Origin: Cellvibrio polysaccharolyticus
GTDB lineage: Bacteria > Pseudomonadota > Gammaproteobacteria > Pseudomonadales > Cellvibrionaceae
Direction: 5' to 3'
Length of the DNA: 64,000 nucleotides
NCBI RefSeq assembly: GCF_015182315.1
Contig: NZ_PRDL01000001.1
Coordinates: 1,612,001 to 1,676,000 of the forward strand
The notes under the pieces were generated by a model. The model had not been told where the DNA came from and ran no database searches. It saw only the letters and a program-made list of their open reading frames with translations. The translations under genes and the position numbers were made by a program. Positions 60,258 to 64,000 of the stretch are shown piece by piece. Position 1 is the first letter of the stretch. The number at the start of each line of letters is the position of its first letter.

Positions 60258-60851
60258 AGATGCCCTTATCATGCCACCTCGTTCAAAAACTGCGTTCATC
60301 GCGGGAGAGCGGGTTAGTTGCTCAATGCTTGCCAGCTGCGTGTCGTGAAATTGGCGATCCTTGAGAAATTCGTTCTTATCGTCCTCATTCCAGAGCACGG
60401 AATAGTAGTCCGTGCTCTCATGGTCTCTTTTTATCGCGCCAGTGAGTTGGCGTTGAAAATTGAGGCCGTAGGTATCACGCGGTTCACCTTTAAAAATCAC
60501 TTCTTCAAAAGTGCTGCACCCTTGTGTCTCCGCCGCTGCCGTTACGTCGATCAAAGCATCCAGCCGCTTGAGGTTGCAGGGTAAATTTTCCAGCGACACC
60601 GGATGCCCCGCAGGTAGCTTCAGTTGGCGCAACTTCAGAAACTGATGCCAATTAACGCGCGACACAAACGGGTCTTCTGAAGCGGTTACCTGCAAACTTA
60701 TAAGAGAGGATGGCTCAATTTGTGAGATGTCGATCTTGTTAAAGCCGCCGATATCCAGATGTTCCAGAGCCTCCAATTTGGGTAGACGGAACACAAATTC
60801 CGGGTCGTTTTCCTTATGAGAGCGAAGGCGCAGGTTTTTAAGCGCTGGCAT
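60222..60851 (-). CDS. C-terminal part of the leucine-rich-repeat protein, after an in-frame stop
   Basis: 209 codons in exactly the same frame as the large gene upstream, 15 nt after its TGA. The repeats (PALKNLRLRSH, LEALEHLDIGG, SLISLQV, KLRQLKLP) continue the pattern of the preceding protein without a break, and no signal peptide or convincing ribosome site stands before the ATG at 60851. It is most simply the tail of one original gene of more than 1200 codons. It ends with a soluble helical region (about residues 130-209). Confidence 0.65.
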   Translation of the reverse strand: MPALKNLRLRSHKENDPEFVFRLPKLEALEHLDIGGFNKIDISQIEPSSLISLQVTASEDPFVSRVNWHQFLKLRQLKLPAGHPVSLENLPCNLKRLDALIDVTAAAETQGCSTFEEVIFKGEPRDTYGLNFQRQLTGAIKRDHESTDYYSVLWNEDDKNEFLKDRQFHDTQLASIEQLTRSPAMNAVFERGGMIRASLYLRELGVSVD

Positions 60852-60866
60852 CTTCCCGATAACCTC

Positions 60867-63800
60867 TCAAATTGGTGTGCGGCCGTATACCTCTACATCC
60901 AACTTCTCAACTTTCTCCAGATCCAGGGCGCGGTAACCGCGGCTTGCGGTGAACAGCTTTGGTAAGGCGTCATTATTATAAAGTTTGGCGGTCAGGCTGC
61001 TGTTGGTCTGGTTCATTGAGTCGCCAGTCACCGCTCTGGTTAACCGGAATTCTGCCGTGATGCGAGGTTTGAAATCGCGTTGTTCCCCGTACATCAGGCA
61101 GCGCAGCGTCAAGTTATCAGTAGCGGTGAGCAGGCTGTCATCCGGGCAAAGGCTGTTACCCATATCGAGAAATTTTACCTGCGCTCCAATAGGCGTTGAT
61201 AAGTAGCTGGTGGTGAGATGAGTCACCGAGGGTAATTTCTCGAAAGCTTGTTTATCAAAGCAAGTCAGTTGCAGGTTGGTCAACTTTTCAAAGCCGTCTC
61301 CTTTGAACAATTCTTTTCCGCAATCGTAAATGTTGCCAGCACTCTTGCTCCGAAACTCTCGAAGATCAGCATAACAAGATGCCTGTAATGGCATGGGTGA
61401 TCCCGCCAGTTCCAGGACTTCAATCGTTGTTGAAGCCGGGCATTCCTCATTGATGATCTTAAATAGCCTGGCCTTCTTCAACTTCGGAAAATACCTGAGT
61501 AGCGGAACGTCGCTATAGCCCTGGTGGATCAATTCTTCCAGGTCAGCAAATTTGTGTTCAAGGAGCGTTTCATTCGTGACTGGCAGCAGTAGTGAATGAT
61601 CGAGATCCAGCTTTTGCAGCGATTGAATATCACTCAGGGCGTTAAGGGACACGCCGTTGCTCTTAATGTACATATGGCCAATATGGCTACCCGCCAATTG
61701 CAAGAGGTCAACATTTTCTCCGGTGAGGGATAGCTCTTCCAGCGGATTATCTGCCAACCAGGCCAGGTCAATATCCTCGCCTTGAAGAGACACACGCTTT
61801 AAGTTGGGCAGCGCCGCCAATAGCTGAAGCGAAGCGCTCTTTTCCAGAGGCAGCTTCACGGAGACAAGTTGTTGAAGCGCCTCTATACCCTCTAATTGGA
61901 TAATCTGCCAGTCACAGGCGAGCGACTTGATATCCTCAAGCGTGGCTTTGGGGTTGAAGACGATTGCTTTCACCATTGCCAAGGAAACACATTTTCCGAG
62001 GTTCGGATCTCTAAAGCGGATACCCGTCAGTGGCTCGGTAAAAACGTTACTCCGGAATTGGATCGGTTGCTCTCCGATGGGAGATACGGTGTAGAGATTA
62101 AGACGGTTTTCAGGGAAATAGGTGGCGTCAATAAAAGAGTAGGCGTCGGTATCCCCTTCAGTAAATATCCTGATGAGATCCGTCAGATTGCCAGCAGCGG
62201 ATACCCATTGATAGCTCCCGGGATCAAACACCAAATATTCAGATCCCGTAAAAATAATGACTTGTTTCGTGTCCAATTGGTAGGCGGAGAAATTTTCCGG
62301 TTGTGGGGCATCCTCGTCATCACAATAACGATAACAATAATCGAAATAAGGGTAGGGGCTGGTGCTGCGCAGTACATTTCCATCCGCGTCGTAATCAATA
62401 ACCGACACATTTTCATTACCGGGATGGCCTGGTTCGTAAAAAAATACAAATGCGCGAAGGCTATCGTCAGTGAGGGTATAGAAAATTTTTCTGATATCGT
62501 GGGTTGATACCAGTTGTGCTATTTCTTCCGGTTGCAAGCTAAGCAGACGATGCTGTTGCAACCACTGTTCATCGGGTGCGGACGCAGTATAGGGCGTGAA
62601 GCGTTGCGTATCGGGTGCTGCCAGGTAGAGGTCTCCTTCGACCAGAACCGCATGCGAGAAGCTGCCATTGACGAGGCTGCGCGGCAAGATTTCATCACCC
62701 CAACCGGCCATCAGTCGGGCGGAAAGCGGAGAAAACCCATACCAGCCATTTTTGGCGGTGATGTGGCGCGGGTCCAGGGTTATTGGATTATCCCGGTTGG
62801 AGCTGCTTCGTAATTGCAATTGCAGCGCCGTACCGCCGTGAATGCTGCGTAGGGGAAATGCCGCCGTATCGACAGTAAGATGATAATGAACCTTGCCGCT
62901 AACGGTTTTTTCACTTTGCACTGCGACCACACCCGATGCGAGAGTATCTACAACATCCTGGCTCAACCCTGATTCAAGCAGAGCGTTGCTATCTTCAAGC
63001 GCGACCTTCAGCGGAGTGCCGGAGACGGTAAAGCCCACTTCCCAGTACGCTTGCTTGCCTCTTATGCGGGTCTGGCTGGTGTCAGCTGCGTCTATCAGTG
63101 CTACCTGCAAAGCCAGGCGTATGCCATCAATAGCTGCCTCGTTGTTGACTTCAAATTGCAGGTGGAGCACGCCGAACTCAATCCAGCCATCGAACTGGCC
63201 GACGATGGACGGCGCATCATGTTGCTCGTCTTCAGGTTGTTGTACTAAAGGTATCGGCCACTGGTATTGAATGTCTATCGGGGTGAGTGTTAATTGATGG
63301 TTATCAATGTTGTAGAAGTAACGTCCGGCGGTTTGAAGACGTTGACCGGATACTGAAACGAAATCAGCCGGTTTAAAGAGTTCCTCAATGTAACTTTCCG
63401 CATCACCGCCATCGTTTTTTGCGTAGTCGCTGTAGGTTAGCTGGATCTCGTAGGGGGCTATAAATTTGCCTTGATGTGTGTGAGGCCTTCCTGCATTGCA
63501 AGCCATGTAGGAATCTGTTTGCGAGTGCAGTCTGTCTCTGACAAACGACAGCGATGCAGCTCCGCAGGCGCTGCCTTGCCAGCCCTCGATAGGCCGGCTT
63601 ATCCATGTTTCAGGATCAAACGAGGATAATTCGCCAAACGCGTATTCGCCATTCCCGGAATAAGAAAAGAGGAATTTATTTTGGTAGGTCAAAATTTGTG
63701 GGGAGCGGGCAGCGTTGGGCGTCGCGATGCGATAGGTCTTTTGCTTCTGCAAATCCAGTAGCAGAAACTCGGATGCGTAGTGGATTGTTGACTCGCCCGA

Positions 63801-64000
63801 ACCCGTGGGAGTGAAGGCGATAAAACGCTCTGATTGCGTAATTTGGGGTGAAGAAATGCTCAGAGAACCGCTTTCATTCAAATAGTTGCCTACTGTTTTT
63901 TTGTCATTGATGGTGATGACAATACCCGCATCGCTTTGTTGAATTTGAACAGCGGCAGAAACATCGTTTGCATAAAAGCCATGGCGGGGATTGCTGCAAT
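60867..64000 (-). CDS. Very large leucine-rich-repeat protein with beta-propeller-like N-terminal half (5' end outside the window)
   Basis: The frame stays open to the right window edge: codons before the TTG at 63881 continue without stop and resemble the same protein (GIVITINDKKTVGNYL), so the true start lies outside. At least 1040 residues are visible. The first about 650 are beta-rich with Asp/Asn loops and repeats like a propeller or adhesin-like module (SPQILTYQNKFLF, SAYQLDTKQVIIFTG). The last 350 are irregular leucine-rich repeats (LPNLKRVSLQGEDI, LEELSLTGENVDLL, SLQKLDLDHSLLL). The frame ends at TGA (60867-60869), after YGRTPI, in the middle of a repeat. No close family is known to me. 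Confidence 0.7.
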   Translation of the reverse strand, partial: CSNPRHGFYANDVSAAVQIQQSDAGIVITINDKKTVGNYLNESGSLSISSPQITQSERFIAFTPTGSGESTIHYASEFLLLDLQKQKTYRIATPNAARSPQILTYQNKFLFSYSGNGEYAFGELSSFDPETWISRPIEGWQGSACGAASLSFVRDRLHSQTDSYMACNAGRPHTHQGKFIAPYEIQLTYSDYAKNDGGDAESYIEELFKPADFVSVSGQRLQTAGRYFYNIDNHQLTLTPIDIQYQWPIPLVQQPEDEQHDAPSIVGQFDGWIEFGVLHLQFEVNNEAAIDGIRLALQVALIDAADTSQTRIRGKQAYWEVGFTVSGTPLKVALEDSNALLESGLSQDVVDTLASGVVAVQSEKTVSGKVHYHLTVDTAAFPLRSIHGGTALQLQLRSSSNRDNPITLDPRHITAKNGWYGFSPLSARLMAGWGDEILPRSLVNGSFSHAVLVEGDLYLAAPDTQRFTPYTASAPDEQWLQQHRLLSLQPEEIAQLVSTHDIRKIFYTLTDDSLRAFVFFYEPGHPGNENVSVIDYDADGNVLRSTSPYPYFDYCYRYCDDEDAPQPENFSAYQLDTKQVIIFTGSEYLVFDPGSYQWVSAAGNLTDLIRIFTEGDTDAYSFIDATYFPENRLNLYTVSPIGEQPIQFRSNVFTEPLTGIRFRDPNLGKCVSLAMVKAIVFNPKATLEDIKSLACDWQIIQLEGIEALQQLVSVKLPLEKSASLQLLAALPNLKRVSLQGEDIDLAWLADNPLEELSLTGENVDLLQLAGSHIGHMYIKSNGVSLNALSDIQSLQKLDLDHSLLLPVTNETLLEHKFADLEELIHQGYSDVPLLRYFPKLKKARLFKIINEECPASTTIEVLELAGSPMPLQASCYADLREFRSKSAGNIYDCGKELFKGDGFEKLTNLQLTCFDKQAFEKLPSVTHLTTSYLSTPIGAQVKFLDMGNSLCPDDSLLTATDNLTLRCLMYGEQRDFKPRITAEFRLTRAVTGDSMNQTNSSLTAKLYNNDALPKLFTASRGYRALDLEKVEKLDVEVYGRTPI

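Noticed and set aside
1..64000. CRISPR arrays, insertion sequences, phage genes, tRNA and rRNA
   Set aside because: No repeat-spacer arrays, transposase or integrase frames, or structural RNA motifs were recognised.

Overview
The window reads as a chromosomal segment of a carbohydrate-degrading gammaproteobacterium, most likely Cellvibrionaceae (Cellvibrio or a relative). The reasons are the gene orders bamA-skp-lpxD-fabZ-lpxA-lpxB-rnhB-dnaE and fmdB-aspS-yebC-ruvCAB-ybgC-tolQRAB-pal-cpoB, Pseudomonas-like protein sequences, moderate GC content, and secreted or lipoprotein glycoside hydrolases (GH9, GH20) set among housekeeping genes. The genus is inferred; there is no rRNA in the window. No tRNA, rRNA, CRISPR array or insertion sequence was recognised.

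Layout. 1-10.6 kb: outer membrane and lipid A genes (end of bamA, skp, lpxD, fabZ, lpxA, lpxB), rnhB, dnaE, a radical-SAM-like protein without cluster cysteines, and accA. 10.7-16.1 kb: a small zinc-ribbon-like protein, a SlyD-type isomerase, a DUF3108 protein with purN and purM, a DUF2066 protein and hda. 16.3-27.7 kb: a GH9 lipoprotein, sppA, DUF2069-wrbA-arsC, a YihY membrane protein, a CheY-like receiver, avtA, a QEGLA-type metallopeptidase with a coupled unknown gene, a Rieske ferredoxin and a DUF4124 protein. 27.9-38.5 kb: fmdB-aspS-yebC-ruvCAB-ybgC-tolQRAB-pal-cpoB, i.e. Holliday junction processing followed by the complete Tol-Pal envelope system.

38.5-38.9 kb is a non-coding stretch. 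Read on the minus strand it carries eleven GGA motifs in about 165 nt, several in the loops of perfect small hairpins. This is the hallmark of CsrB/RsmZ-type RNAs that sequester the translational regulator CsrA/RsmA, and it is the most interesting signal in the window. 38.9-48.3 kb: ppnN, an esterase, the ectoine locus (divergent MarR-type ectR and ectABC), an aldo/keto reductase and a large basic amino acid decarboxylase.

48.4-59.9 kb: a second SlyD-like protein, an M61-like peptidase, an MliC-type lipoprotein with a His-Glu-Gly repeat, and a two-armed locus for D-amino acids and amino sugars. A MurR/RpiR regulator heads a minus-strand operon (D-aminoacylase, RidA, sodium/solute symporter). 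Facing it are a D-threonine aldolase/D-amino acid deaminase-like PLP enzyme, a GH20 hexosaminidase and a second RidA. A perfect inverted repeat lies in the shared intergenic region. 59.9-64 kb: a relic of an ABC-2 permease, then a very large leucine-rich-repeat protein read on the minus strand. It runs off the window end and is interrupted by an in-frame TGA.
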